Below are positions 16,347-22,928 of a stretch of 35,062 nt of DNA, one piece after another. Position 1 is the stretch's first letter. Each line of letters opens with the position of its first letter. The notes under the pieces were generated by a model. That model did not search any database. It was not told the DNA's origin and saw only the letters and a list, made by a program, of their open reading frames with translations. Origin of the DNA: JAICLK01 sp963810525 (GTDB taxonomy: Bacteria > Patescibacteriota > Saccharimonadia > Saccharimonadales > UBA4665); assembly GCA_963810525.1 (NCBI GenBank), contig CAWENB010000005.1:1-35062 (forward strand). Direction: 5' to 3'. The translations under genes were made by a program, and so were the position numbers.

Positions 16347-17209
16347 GACGGCCTCTTGAGATAGCCTCCGAAGAATCGTCGATGCGCACCATCGTTTCCT
16401 TGACGAGCGCATTCGAGAGTCTTTCGAGCATGAAGATCATGCAGACCAAAAGCAAGGTGCTGATTTCCAACCAGTTCTTTAACGAAGTCTGGACCATTTA
16501 CAAGCAGATCCGAATGGACGTGATGTTTAATTTCGGCCGTGTGTCTGGAGAAAAGCCGATTGATAAGGAGCTGCTCATTCTCATTACCGCTGCAGCGGGA
16601 CTTTCGGGTGATATCGACCAGCGGCTCATTAAGAAATTCCGGGCGTATTACAAGCCTGAGCAGAACGACATTATCGTGATCGGCCGGCACGGTGCCAAAC
16701 AGCTCGACCAGTTGAAGATCAAGTACAATCTGTATTTCGATATGCCCAGCAAAGACTTTATTAACGTCGATCCGCTCATGACCGAGATCCGGAAGTACAG
16801 ATCCGGCCGGGTGTTCTACCAGAACTACATCTCGCTGTCCCAGCAGGATATTCGAGATCTGGACCTCGGCGAAGTGGTCTCCCGCATGGGTAAGATCGCT
16901 GACCTTGATACGCTCGATGACGAAAAAATAACCGAGAAAACCTACATCTTCGAGCCGAGTGCCTACGCCGTTGCTGCGCATCTTGAGACGTCTATTTTAC
17001 GCTTGACGCTGACGCAGTTTATTTATGACAGCCGTCTGGCACAGCTGGCCAGCCGGTTCCGCGCCATGACCGCCGCGAAGGAAAAATCGCTCGCGTCGGC
17101 CGACGATTTACACACCCAGTTCAGACGGGCCAAGCGTGCGCTTGTTGACGTGCGCCTGAAGGAAAGTTTGGCGGGGCTTAAGAAAATACGACAGGCGGCA
17201 GAAGAATGA
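16343..17209 (+). CDS. F1-like ATPase subunit gamma (central shaft)
   Basis: 288 residues, the normal gamma length. The N-terminal helix has SAFESLSSMKIMQTKSKVL, echoing the canonical T-x-A-M-x-x-V-A-x-x-K pattern. A middle Rossmann-like part follows (LLILITAAAGLSGDID, IIVIGRHGAKQL). The C-terminal helix RFRAMTAAKEKSLASADDL, then RAKRALVDVRLKE, corresponds to the canonical R-M-x-A-M-x-x-A-x-x-N-A end. It should rotate inside the alpha/beta hexamer and sit on the c-like ring with epsilon. It is coupled to alpha and beta by ATGA overlaps at both ends. Confidence 0.85.
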   Translation: MRRPLEIASEESSMRTIVSLTSAFESLSSMKIMQTKSKVLISNQFFNEVWTIYKQIRMDVMFNFGRVSGEKPIDKELLILITAAAGLSGDIDQRLIKKFRAYYKPEQNDIIVIGRHGAKQLDQLKIKYNLYFDMPSKDFINVDPLMTEIRKYRSGRVFYQNYISLSQQDIRDLDLGEVVSRMGKIADLDTLDDEKITEKTYIFEPSAYAVAAHLETSILRLTLTQFIYDSRLAQLASRFRAMTAAKEKSLASADDLHTQFRRAKRALVDVRLKESLAGLKKIRQAAEE

Positions 17210-18529
17210 GTGCTTCAATGGGTGTTGTACGCGTCCTCAAAGACCTGGTGATCAAGGTTCAATTCGACGACGACATGCCGGCACTAAATGAAATGCTGTA
17301 CGCCGAGAATGCGACGCACACGCCGCTGCTCGTCAGCAGCCTGGAGCGCGGCGATATGGCAGTCTGTCTGAATATCGGCGGTGACCGTCTGCTTAAAAAA
17401 GGCGACAAAGTAAAGCGCAGCGGGCATCCGCTGGAGATTCCGGTCGGTGACGAGATGATCGGCCGGGTGTGGGACGCGCTGGGCCGCCCGATTGACGGCA
17501 AGCCGCAGCTCGACCAGGCGGTGCTTGATAAAATGCTCAAAACGTCCGATTTTCGCGCCGGAGTTCCAGGAGACTTCCCTAAAAGGCCGGCCCGACGAGA
17601 TCCTGGAAACCGGTATCAAGGTGCTCGACTTCTTTACCCCGTTCGTGAAGGGTAGAAAGATCGGTATTATCGGGGGAGCCGGCGTGGGCAAGACGGTGCT
17701 CACCATGGAGATGATTAACAACGTGGCCGTGGGCTCCGGGGCGCTCTCCATCTTCGCCGGTATAGGTGAGCGAATCCGAGAGGGCCACGAATTATATAAG
17801 ACGCTGCTAGATAACGAACTCTTAAAGACGACAGCTATGTTCTTCGGGCAGATGAACGAGAACCCGGTGCAGCGGTCTCTTATCGGCCTGTCCGCGATTA
17901 CCTTGGCCGAATACTTCCGCGATGACCAGAAGAAAGATATTCTGCTGTTCGCCGACAACATGTACCGCTATATTCAGGCCCGGAACGAGGTGTCGACGAT
18001 TATCGACCAGACGCCGGCAGAGGGCGGTTACGAGCCGACCATCTTCTCTGACGTGAAGGCTTTGCAGGACCGGTTGTCCAGCAATGAAAACGGCTCCATT
18101 ACCGCCCTGCAAACGATCTATGTGCCGGCCGACGACCTATCCGACCCGGCCGTCCAGATGATCCAGCACGAGCTGGACAGTACGATCGTGCTTTCCCGTC
18201 AGGTGGCGGCGCTGGGTATCCGTCCGGCCGTGGACATTAACCACTCGAGTTCGTCGCTGCTGACAGCGGATATTGTGGGGGAGCGCCACTATATGCTGAA
18301 CACGCGGGTTCAGGCGATCTTGCAGAAATACGAGTCGCTAAAGGGTATTGTGGCTATTATTGGTGAGGCTGAGCTTAGCAACGAAGACCGCGACGACTAT
18401 AACAAAGCAAAGAAGCTGATCCAGTACTTCTCCCAGCAGTTCAACGTGATGGAGAAGATGACCGGTATCCCGGGAGAAACGCACACCCGCGAAGATACGC
18501 TGAACGGTATCGAAGAGATAATTGTATGA
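17206..18529 (+). CDS. F1-like ATPase subunit beta (catalytic; one frameshift)
   Basis: Catalytic subunit, about 440 residues after joining two frames at about 17560-17580. The first frame runs to SDFRAGV; the second continues SLKGRPDEILETGIKVLDFF. Catalytic features are intact: P-loop GGAGVGKTVL (about residue 155), catalytic Glu in AGIGERIREG (about 188), FGQMNENPVQR, ILLFADNMYR (Walker B) and IYVPADDLSDPA. The DELSEED lever reads EAELSNED. The protein ends at GIEEIIV, about 28 residues before the usual beta C-terminus, and the stop lies in an ATGA overlap with epsilon. That makes the short end genuine rather than a frameshift artefact. ATP hydrolysis appears possible. Confidence 0.88.
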
Positions 18530-18882
18530 GCGATGAGAAGTCTGATGCCAAGCCGGTGATGCGCCAGGACGCCAGCACGGGTGAGATGGTGGAGGACAAG
18601 GCGGCAACAGAAGGTGCTGCTAAAGGCGATCCGAAACGCCCGGTCATGCAGATTAAAGTCTATGCTCCGTTCCAGGTGTATTACGAAGGGCAGGGGTACA
18701 GTATTTCTGGCGTCAACGAGACCGGTCCCTTTGATATTCTGCCGCACCACCACAACTTCTTATGCATGCTGGTACCGTGCGAGCTGGTGATTAAGACCCC
18801 CGATGATACAAAGCGAATCAAGATTTCCCGGGCGCTTATGCACGTCAAAGCCGAAAAGGTTACGGTGTTCGTGGATGTCTAG
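18526..18882 (+). CDS. F1-like ATPase subunit epsilon, beta-sandwich domain only
   Basis: 118 residues. A charged, disordered-looking N-terminal extension of about 38 residues precedes the epsilon beta-sandwich: IKVYAPFQVYYEGQGYSISG, FDILPHHHNFLCML (canonical G-x-x-x-ILPxHxxxL), ending VKAEKVTVFVDV. The C-terminal two-helix domain that inhibits ATP hydrolysis in many bacterial ATP synthases is absent. An ATPase with this epsilon would lack that brake. It is the last gene of the operon. Confidence 0.82.
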   Translation: MSDEKSDAKPVMRQDASTGEMVEDKAATEGAAKGDPKRPVMQIKVYAPFQVYYEGQGYSISGVNETGPFDILPHHHNFLCMLVPCELVIKTPDDTKRIKISRALMHVKAEKVTVFVDV

Positions 18883-19152
18883 ATTAACCTGAGCTAAACC
18901 TAAGGATCGTCTGGCACAATGAAAATAGGGCAAGCTTTCAGACTATTTTTCTCTATCTGAAGAGCCGAGTAAGAAGGTATATCCGATAAAGCCCGAACAT
19001 ACTAGCGCTAAGAGCCAGAAATTTTTTTGGTTCTTGAAGTATATCTATGCCAATCAATGAGTGCGAAAACCCATACGGTTACAACAAGCAGCGGTATGAG
19101 CGCAATGACCGTGCTGTTGTAGTGATTCACCCCAGAAGTATATTCATTGAAT
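18883..19152. other. Intergenic stretch after the F1-like operon
   Basis: No intact gene. Two inverted repeats follow the operon: CTTTCAGA/TCTGAAGAG (18935-18963) and AAGAGCCA/TGGTTCTT enclosing an A/T run (19010-19035). Either could help end transcription, but neither is a classic stem plus T-tract on the plus strand. On the minus strand 19008-19152 is open and encodes a membrane-helix-like segment (STVIALIPLLVVTVWVFALI) ending at TAG 19008. Its 5' part would lie beyond the IS982 element. Confidence 0.4.
19146..19152 (+). repeat. Target-site duplication, left copy (ATTGAAT)
   Basis: A 7-bp direct repeat identical to 20138-20144, immediately outside the IS982-family inverted repeats. Confidence 0.85.
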
Positions 19153-20137
19153 GCCCATTGTGTGAAATTAAATAAGTAGCAGCTCGGATTTCTAATATAC
19201 TTTTCGTTGCATAAACAAGGAGCATATTATGGATCAAGAACTACTACTTATCGCAATTTATTGTATGGTTGATGATGCCTGTCTGCAAGCGAATATCTTA
19301 CCCTTACTTCACCATTCAGGCAGAAAGCCCAAACTGCCAGATATTGCCCTCCTCACCTTGGTCATCTTCCAGGAGTTCTCCGGCATCAAGGATGAAGACG
19401 AGTATTGGGAATACGTGTGGCGTGAACATGGCGACTGTTTCCCAAAACAGCGTATTGACCGCAGCCAGTACAATCGCCGGAAGAAGAATCTCCGGGATCT
19501 CATCAATAGCTTACGGCGCATGGTAGCTACTACTCTAGCTGGCGCCAGTAACCTGCACATCATTGACTGTGTCGGTACTACAGCCATCACCATTACCAAG
19601 TTCTTTGGATCCGAGTCATTCCCCAATGCCGGTATTGGCCGGTGTGCCAGCAAGGACAAGAAGTATGCCGGCTACAAGACGGCGACTATTGTCTCGCCGG
19701 AAGGTAGCATAGAAGATTTTGTGACCGGTTCAGCCGCGCCCCACGATGTGCTTTACGGCGAGGCCCTGTTGGAACATCAGGGACTGGGTACCTATCTGGG
19801 CGACAAAGGCTTTATCTTTCGGTCAGAGATAAAACAGGAGCTGGAGGACAAAGGCATCCACGTCATTACTCCCTACAAGTCCAACATGGAACAGATCAAT
19901 ACGTGGGCAGAGAAGAAACTGCTCAAACGTTACCGGAGAGTGGTTGAGACAGTCAACGGCCAGTTAACCGAACACTTTAGCTTTGACCATCCCGGTGGTA
20001 AGAGCGAACGAGGAGTGTTAGCCAGGCTGATGTGTAAGCTCACCGCTCACACGTTCGGGCTAGCCATCCTGCGCCAGTTCAACCTGCCGCCAATGCAGCT
20101 GGATTTATTGGTTGGGGCGTAGTTTCACACAATGGGC
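19153..20137 (+). mobile_element. IS982-family insertion sequence with target duplication
   Basis: A 985-bp element. The tips are perfect inverted repeats (GCCCATTGTGTGAAA at the left, its complement at 20123-20137). It is flanked by the 7-bp duplication ATTGAAT (19146-19152 and 20138-20144). One intact transposase lies inside. Perfect ends and duplication imply a recent insertion, 270 bp downstream of the F1-like operon. Confidence 0.9.
19229..20122 (+). CDS. IS982-family DDE transposase
   Basis: 297 residues. The N-terminal part (PKLPDIALLTLVIFQEFSGI, DEDEYWEYV) and the catalytic region (HIIDCVGTTAITITKFFG, then GIGRCASKDKKYAGYKTA, GSAAPHDV, YLGDKGFI, ITPYKSNM and RYRRVVETVNGQL) follow the IS982 transposase order: first Asp in IIDC, second Asp in GDKGF, Glu in VVETVNGQL. 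Length is normal for the family. The start ATG is preceded by AAGGAG (about 19217), a good ribosome-binding site. Confidence 0.93.
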   Translation: MDQELLLIAIYCMVDDACLQANILPLLHHSGRKPKLPDIALLTLVIFQEFSGIKDEDEYWEYVWREHGDCFPKQRIDRSQYNRRKKNLRDLINSLRRMVATTLAGASNLHIIDCVGTTAITITKFFGSESFPNAGIGRCASKDKKYAGYKTATIVSPEGSIEDFVTGSAAPHDVLYGEALLEHQGLGTYLGDKGFIFRSEIKQELEDKGIHVITPYKSNMEQINTWAEKKLLKRYRRVVETVNGQLTEHFSFDHPGGKSERGVLARLMCKLTAHTFGLAILRQFNLPPMQLDLLVGA

Positions 20138-20144
20138 ATTGAAT
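20138..20144 (+). repeat. Target-site duplication, right copy (ATTGAAT)
   Basis: Matches 19146-19152 exactly and borders the right inverted repeat of the IS982-family element. Confidence 0.85.
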
Positions 20145-20205
20145 GTCTTTTTTAAGTCGCATAGACAAAAGACAACTCTTTTAGTCGAGCTGGGGTTAGT
20201 TTCAT

Positions 20206-20511
20206 TCAACCTTGTAGGAGTTGCACATAATCTGATCTGGCATATAGAATTCGCACGATATTCACTTGCGTGTCACTGATTCTATATATGATTATGTAAT
20301 TATCTATCAAAAAATAGCGGTAGCTTGCAAGCCGATGGTCAATAGTTTCCAGGCTAACCCCTATTTCGGGAAATGTCGCGAGGTATTGAGAACGTTGCAA
20401 TATTTTAGTGGCTATATTGTGTGCTGCGATAGGATTTTGTAGATCATCTTTTATATACGAAAATAATTCTGCCAAGTCAATTTCGGCCGCAGGCAAAAAT
20501 ACCACCGTCAT
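20206..20511 (-). CDS. RelE/ParE-family toxin
   Basis: A 101-residue protein with the family layout: VVFLPAAEIDLAELFSYIKD near the N-terminus, a helical middle (ATKILQRSQYLATFPEIG), then YRYFLIDNYIIIYRISD and VNIVRILYARSDY. The last segments correspond to the R-Y-R-I-Y-Y-x-I and V-x-I-x-x-I-x-H-x-R-x-x strands, with Ala in place of the usual His before Arg. ParE members poison DNA gyrase and RelE members cleave mRNA; the sequence is closer to ParE. The start overlaps the antitoxin stop by 4 nt. Confidence 0.88.
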   Translation of the reverse strand: MTVVFLPAAEIDLAELFSYIKDDLQNPIAAHNIATKILQRSQYLATFPEIGVSLETIDHRLASYRYFLIDNYIIIYRISDTQVNIVRILYARSDYVQLLQG

Positions 20512-20759
20512 AGCTGGATATTAAAACGCTTTGCAACACTATCTATAGATGCTGCGCTGCCAACCTCGGCAGACTTCTCTCCCTTTTTAATTTCTGTGAA
20601 TAATCGTTCGACAGTGGTTTCACGGTCGTAATCGTCTAATTTTGAAATAACATAACTACCACGTCCATTACGCGTCAGGTAGACGGGTTTGTCGACATCT
20701 ACCCGATTCAGAACTTCTGTGTAATTTCGTAAGTCCGAAATTGGTAAAATAATGGGCAT
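20508..20759 (-). CDS. Phd/YefM-family antitoxin
   Basis: 83 residues beginning MPIILPISDLRNYTEVLNRV, the characteristic I-P-x-S-D-L-R-x-x-x Phd/YefM start. PVYLTRNGRGSYVISKLDDY forms the DNA-binding, dimerising domain, and a polar C-terminal tail would wrap the toxin. It is first in the pair. On the minus strand GAAGGGGGG lies about 6 nt before the ATG as a ribosome-binding site, and a promoter lies further upstream. Confidence 0.9.
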   Translation of the reverse strand: MPIILPISDLRNYTEVLNRVDVDKPVYLTRNGRGSYVISKLDDYDRETTVERLFTEIKKGEKSAEVGSAASIDSVAKRFNIQL

Positions 20760-20781
20760 TTGTACCCCCCTTCATTAATTA

Positions 20782-20809
20782 ATTATAGCTAATTCACACG
20801 TTAATTCAA
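20782..20809 (-). promoter_or_regulatory. Promoter of the Phd/ParE operon
   Basis: On the minus strand TTGAAT (20809-20804), a 16-nt spacer and TATAAT (20787-20782). Unlike most promoters here it leaves a short leader with a Shine-Dalgarno-like G-run. The surrounding AATTAGC/GCTAATT symmetry could be an antitoxin operator. Confidence 0.55.
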
Positions 20810-20932
20810 CAGCAATCATCGATTACCGAATCACTATAAACCCCACTCTTTTCATTTTCAACAGTCATACCTCATCGTGCAGACATTGACCAACGTTTTT
20901 TTGCAAGCAGTAATTATTCAGGCCGGCAAGCT

Positions 20933-21487
20933 CTAGAGTTGTTCCCGGAGCTCGTCCACTTTACTAGCACCCACGTCTTTTATAACACCCATGTAAAATC
21001 CCGTGGCTCTTTCTCCGAGTTGCAACGTCTTCTCGCTGCCGTCAGCCTGCACGCCCAGCATAGCCGTCGTGCCAACGACGCGGTCCCTGCCTGCATCGTT
21101 CGGACTTAGTACGGTTTCAACGAGAAATGAGCTTCTCAGCGCGGCATATCCTGTCCGGCGACTAGCTTCAGCAACTATATCTTCCGGCGCTATTTCCGGC
21201 AGGAATACCGGTGCTCCAACTCGCGGGGCAAGAAGCGTGCCGATCGGCTGCGGGGTGAGGCTCATGAGGCCGCCGCCGATATCTTCATCTCCTTCTACAG
21301 CGATACTAAAAGGATAGCTCGGATAGGCTCCTCTCTCAGCTTCCAGCATTGGAACGAGTACGCCGTCATTTTCGATGCACGGCACGTGGCAGGGTACGCT
21401 GGCAACGCCGATCTTTTTCATATCCATGCCAAGGCTTAGCATTTCTACGGCGGTAGCTACGGGCATTTCGTAGTTCACACGGTTCAT
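20933..21487 (-). CDS. Hypothetical protein
   Basis: 184 residues with no membrane segment or signal peptide. It contains CHVPCIENDGVLVPM, YPSYPFSIAVEGDEDIGGGL, GAPVFLPEIAPEDI and VVGTTAMLGVQADGSE. The beta-rich, Gly-containing composition suggests a soluble protein. I recognise no family. It is monocistronic between the toxin-antitoxin operon and an IS200 element. The 145 nt between it and the antitoxin (20788-20932) show nothing else. Confidence 0.55.
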   Translation of the reverse strand: MNRVNYEMPVATAVEMLSLGMDMKKIGVASVPCHVPCIENDGVLVPMLEAERGAYPSYPFSIAVEGDEDIGGGLMSLTPQPIGTLLAPRVGAPVFLPEIAPEDIVAEASRRTGYAALRSSFLVETVLSPNDAGRDRVVGTTAMLGVQADGSEKTLQLGERATGFYMGVIKDVGASKVDELREQL

Positions 21488-21544
21488 ATGTATAGATTAA
21501 CATAAATTAAAGATAAGCACAATATACACTTTTTCGGGGTATAC

Positions 21545-21715
21545 CTACCGACTTGGTGCAAGGATTAATGTTTTCTCACAATATAACTGGGGTGATTCGA
21601 ATAACTCGGACGTGGGAAATCTGAAGCAGAATTCTCGCACGTAGTCTTGAAACTTAGCGGGAGTTATATGGTGGTACATGCGGCGGATGAAGATTCGGAG
21701 GTTGTACATGTCCAT
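21545..21715 (-). CDS. Small protein with strong ribosome-binding site; possible transposase remnant
   Basis: A 56-codon ORF starting MDMYNLRIFIRRMYHHITPA, then KFQDYVREFCFRF. It is preceded on the minus strand by AAAGGAG seven nt before the ATG. The YHHITPAKFQDYVREFCFRF stretch resembles the C-terminal end of IS1595-type transposases (Y-H-x-x-S-x-K-H-L-x-R-Y-x-x-E-F), so it may be a translated remnant. It lies beside the IS200 element. The identity is tentative. Confidence 0.4.
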   Translation of the reverse strand: MDMYNLRIFIRRMYHHITPAKFQDYVREFCFRFPTSELFESPQLYCEKTLILAPSR

Positions 21716-21796
21716 GACTATGCTCCTTTCGATGGTGTTTTACCAACAGGGTGGGATTACACTCATACTCGCTTCGTTCTATAAACAAATAAAAAT

Positions 21797-21818
21797 CCCT
21801 GTGGCAGAGACCACAGGG
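21797..21818. repeat. IS200 end hairpin (left in window)
   Basis: A perfect 8-bp stem CCCTGTGG/CCACAGGG with loop CAGAGA, just beyond the tnpA stop. It is the expected transposase-recognised subterminal palindrome. Confidence 0.8.
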
Positions 21819-21841
21819 TATTCAGGGTAGGAGTATACCAA

Positions 21842-22270
21842 TCACCAGACGGTGAGCTGTAGGTCGTTCGGGTTCTTCCCCTGGTTCTTAACGTACTTCT
21901 CTACGACAGCCCAATTACCACCGGTGCCGACGGTGGCAGCATAGTAGCCATCCGACCAAAATTCTCCGCCCCACAAGTCTTTCTTGAGTACTGGGTGCTC
22001 GGCAAACACCCGTTTGGCGGTGACGCTTTTGAATAACCGTACGACCTGACCGATGCCATACTTTGGATGAAAGCTCACGAGTACATGAATGTGGTTCTTG
22101 TCATCACCGAACTGCTCAATGGTCAGGTCATACCGTTCTTCAATGCCTCTCATAGTCTCACGCATTGTGGCAACAACTTCCGTACTCAACAAAGCCTTTC
22201 GGTACTTCAATGGGAAAACGAGGTGGTAATGGGTGTCGTACGCGCAGTGGTTACCCTTGGTGATTGGCAT
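21842..22270 (-). CDS. tnpA: IS200-family Y1 HUH transposase TnpA
   Basis: 142 residues. It starts GNHCAYDTHYHLVFPLKYRK, the conserved N-terminus. The metal-binding HUH motif is DDKNHIHVLVSF (H-I-H). The catalytic Tyr lies in the C-terminal helix around WSDGYYAATVGTGGNWAVVE, before YVKNQG. These are single-strand DNA transposases. All motifs are intact, so the element is probably active. The leader contains a stable hairpin. Confidence 0.95.
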   Translation of the reverse strand: MPITKGNHCAYDTHYHLVFPLKYRKALLSTEVVATMRETMRGIEERYDLTIEQFGDDKNHIHVLVSFHPKYGIGQVVRLFKSVTAKRVFAEHPVLKKDLWGGEFWSDGYYAATVGTGGNWAVVEKYVKNQGKNPNDLQLTVW

Positions 22271-22290
22271 ACTCTACAGTATAGCTGCAT

Positions 22291-22317
22291 GTGAGAGGAA
22301 CCTAAGGTTCCCCTCAC
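22291..22317 (-). promoter_or_regulatory. Leader hairpin upstream of tnpA
   Basis: 12-nt arms GTGAGAGGAACC/GGTTCCCCTCAC with a 3-nt loop and one mismatch, about 20 nt upstream of the tnpA start. In IS200 elements such leader structures limit transposase expression; the same role is inferred here. Confidence 0.55.
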
Positions 22318-22334
22318 ACTCCCCTCCGAAGCGT

Positions 22335-22358
22335 CCCCACGTGGCAGAGACCACGGGG
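22335..22358. repeat. IS200 end hairpin (right in window)
   Basis: CCCCACGTGG/CCACGGGG with loop CAGAGA and a 2-nt bulge. It shares its core with the hairpin at 21797-21818. Confidence 0.75.
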
Positions 22359-22383
22359 AATAGGGATTAAATACTCACGGTTT

Positions 22384-22914
22384 CTAATTACTTATCTGAA
22401 TGCTATCAAAATCTAGCGGTTCAAATCGGAGAGCCAACTGGCCGATAAGCTTGTTATCTTCAATAAACGCACCCATTTCGCACAATTTTTTAGTAGCCAA
22501 GTACGGGTCAAAAACCGTGCGTTCAAGCATATCATTTAGGGCATAATCTCTCTCCATCGTATCTAGAGATGCTTGCGAACGAAGCGCGTCTTCATCAGAA
22601 ACATACAATTCGAATTGTTCTCCATTGCACAGCACTTTCGTTACGGTGTTCCCCTGGTGCGTCTTCCAACTTACTAGGACGATCTCTCTGCTTTTATCTA
22701 TTCTTGGATTAGGTACACGAAATTCCTGGACGTATCCCGAAACGACCGTCGTATTACGAGGAGTTCCTCCCTCTATGGGTCTTGCCAATGCCCGAGCACC
22801 AGTTTTGTGAATTGTTTCGCGGTTCATAGTAATCGAAACATTCTGCGCCGTGTATAGACGAATACGTTCAGCTTTTGCCCTAGGAGAGTCTCCCGTTCGC
22901 TCGTTGGAAAGCAC
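22384..22914 (-). CDS. Hypothetical protein downstream of typA
   Basis: 176 residues, soluble, with a beta-rich middle (VVSGYVQEFRVPNPRIDKSR, EIVLVSWKTHQGNTVTKVLC, GEQFELYVSDEDAL) and an alpha/beta end (TKKLCEMGAFIEDNKLIGQL). It starts 15 nt after the typA stop on the same strand, so it is probably co-transcribed. I do not recognise the family. The 15-nt spacing and lack of an own promoter suggest co-expression with the GTPase. The 3' end abuts the IS200 element. Confidence 0.55.
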   Translation of the reverse strand: MLSNERTGDSPRAKAERIRLYTAQNVSITMNRETIHKTGARALARPIEGGTPRNTTVVSGYVQEFRVPNPRIDKSREIVLVSWKTHQGNTVTKVLCNGEQFELYVSDEDALRSQASLDTMERDYALNDMLERTVFDPYLATKKLCEMGAFIEDNKLIGQLALRFEPLDFDSIQISN

Positions 22915-22928
22915 GTATTTATACCGTT

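Larger units (their letters stand above)
21790..22370 (-). mobile_element. IS200/IS605-type element (tnpA only)
   Basis: A single HUH transposase gene is bounded by subterminal hairpins that share the core GTGGCAGAGACCAC (21797-21818 and 22335-22358). There are no inverted terminal repeats or target duplication, as expected for this single-strand transposing family. A third hairpin at 22291-22317 sits in the tnpA leader. The outer ends are approximate. There is no tnpB. Confidence 0.85.

Noticed and set aside
17206..18529. Programmed ribosomal frameshift in the beta gene
   Set aside because: The shift site (near CCCTAAAAGG) has no convincing slippery heptamer plus pseudoknot, and many unrelated genes nearby show the same kind of break, so a sequence error is simpler.
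11010..20137. ISAs1 and IS982 forming a composite transposon around the F1-like operon
   Set aside because: The elements belong to different families with different ends and transposases, so they cannot act as paired ends. The IS982 copy also has its own 7-bp target duplication, showing independent insertion.
21797..22358. Repeated GTGGCAGAGACCAC hairpins as a CRISPR-like repeat pair
   Set aside because: There are only two copies, placed at the ends of a HUH transposase gene, and each is a palindrome. They are IS200 end structures. No repeat-spacer array was seen anywhere in the window.
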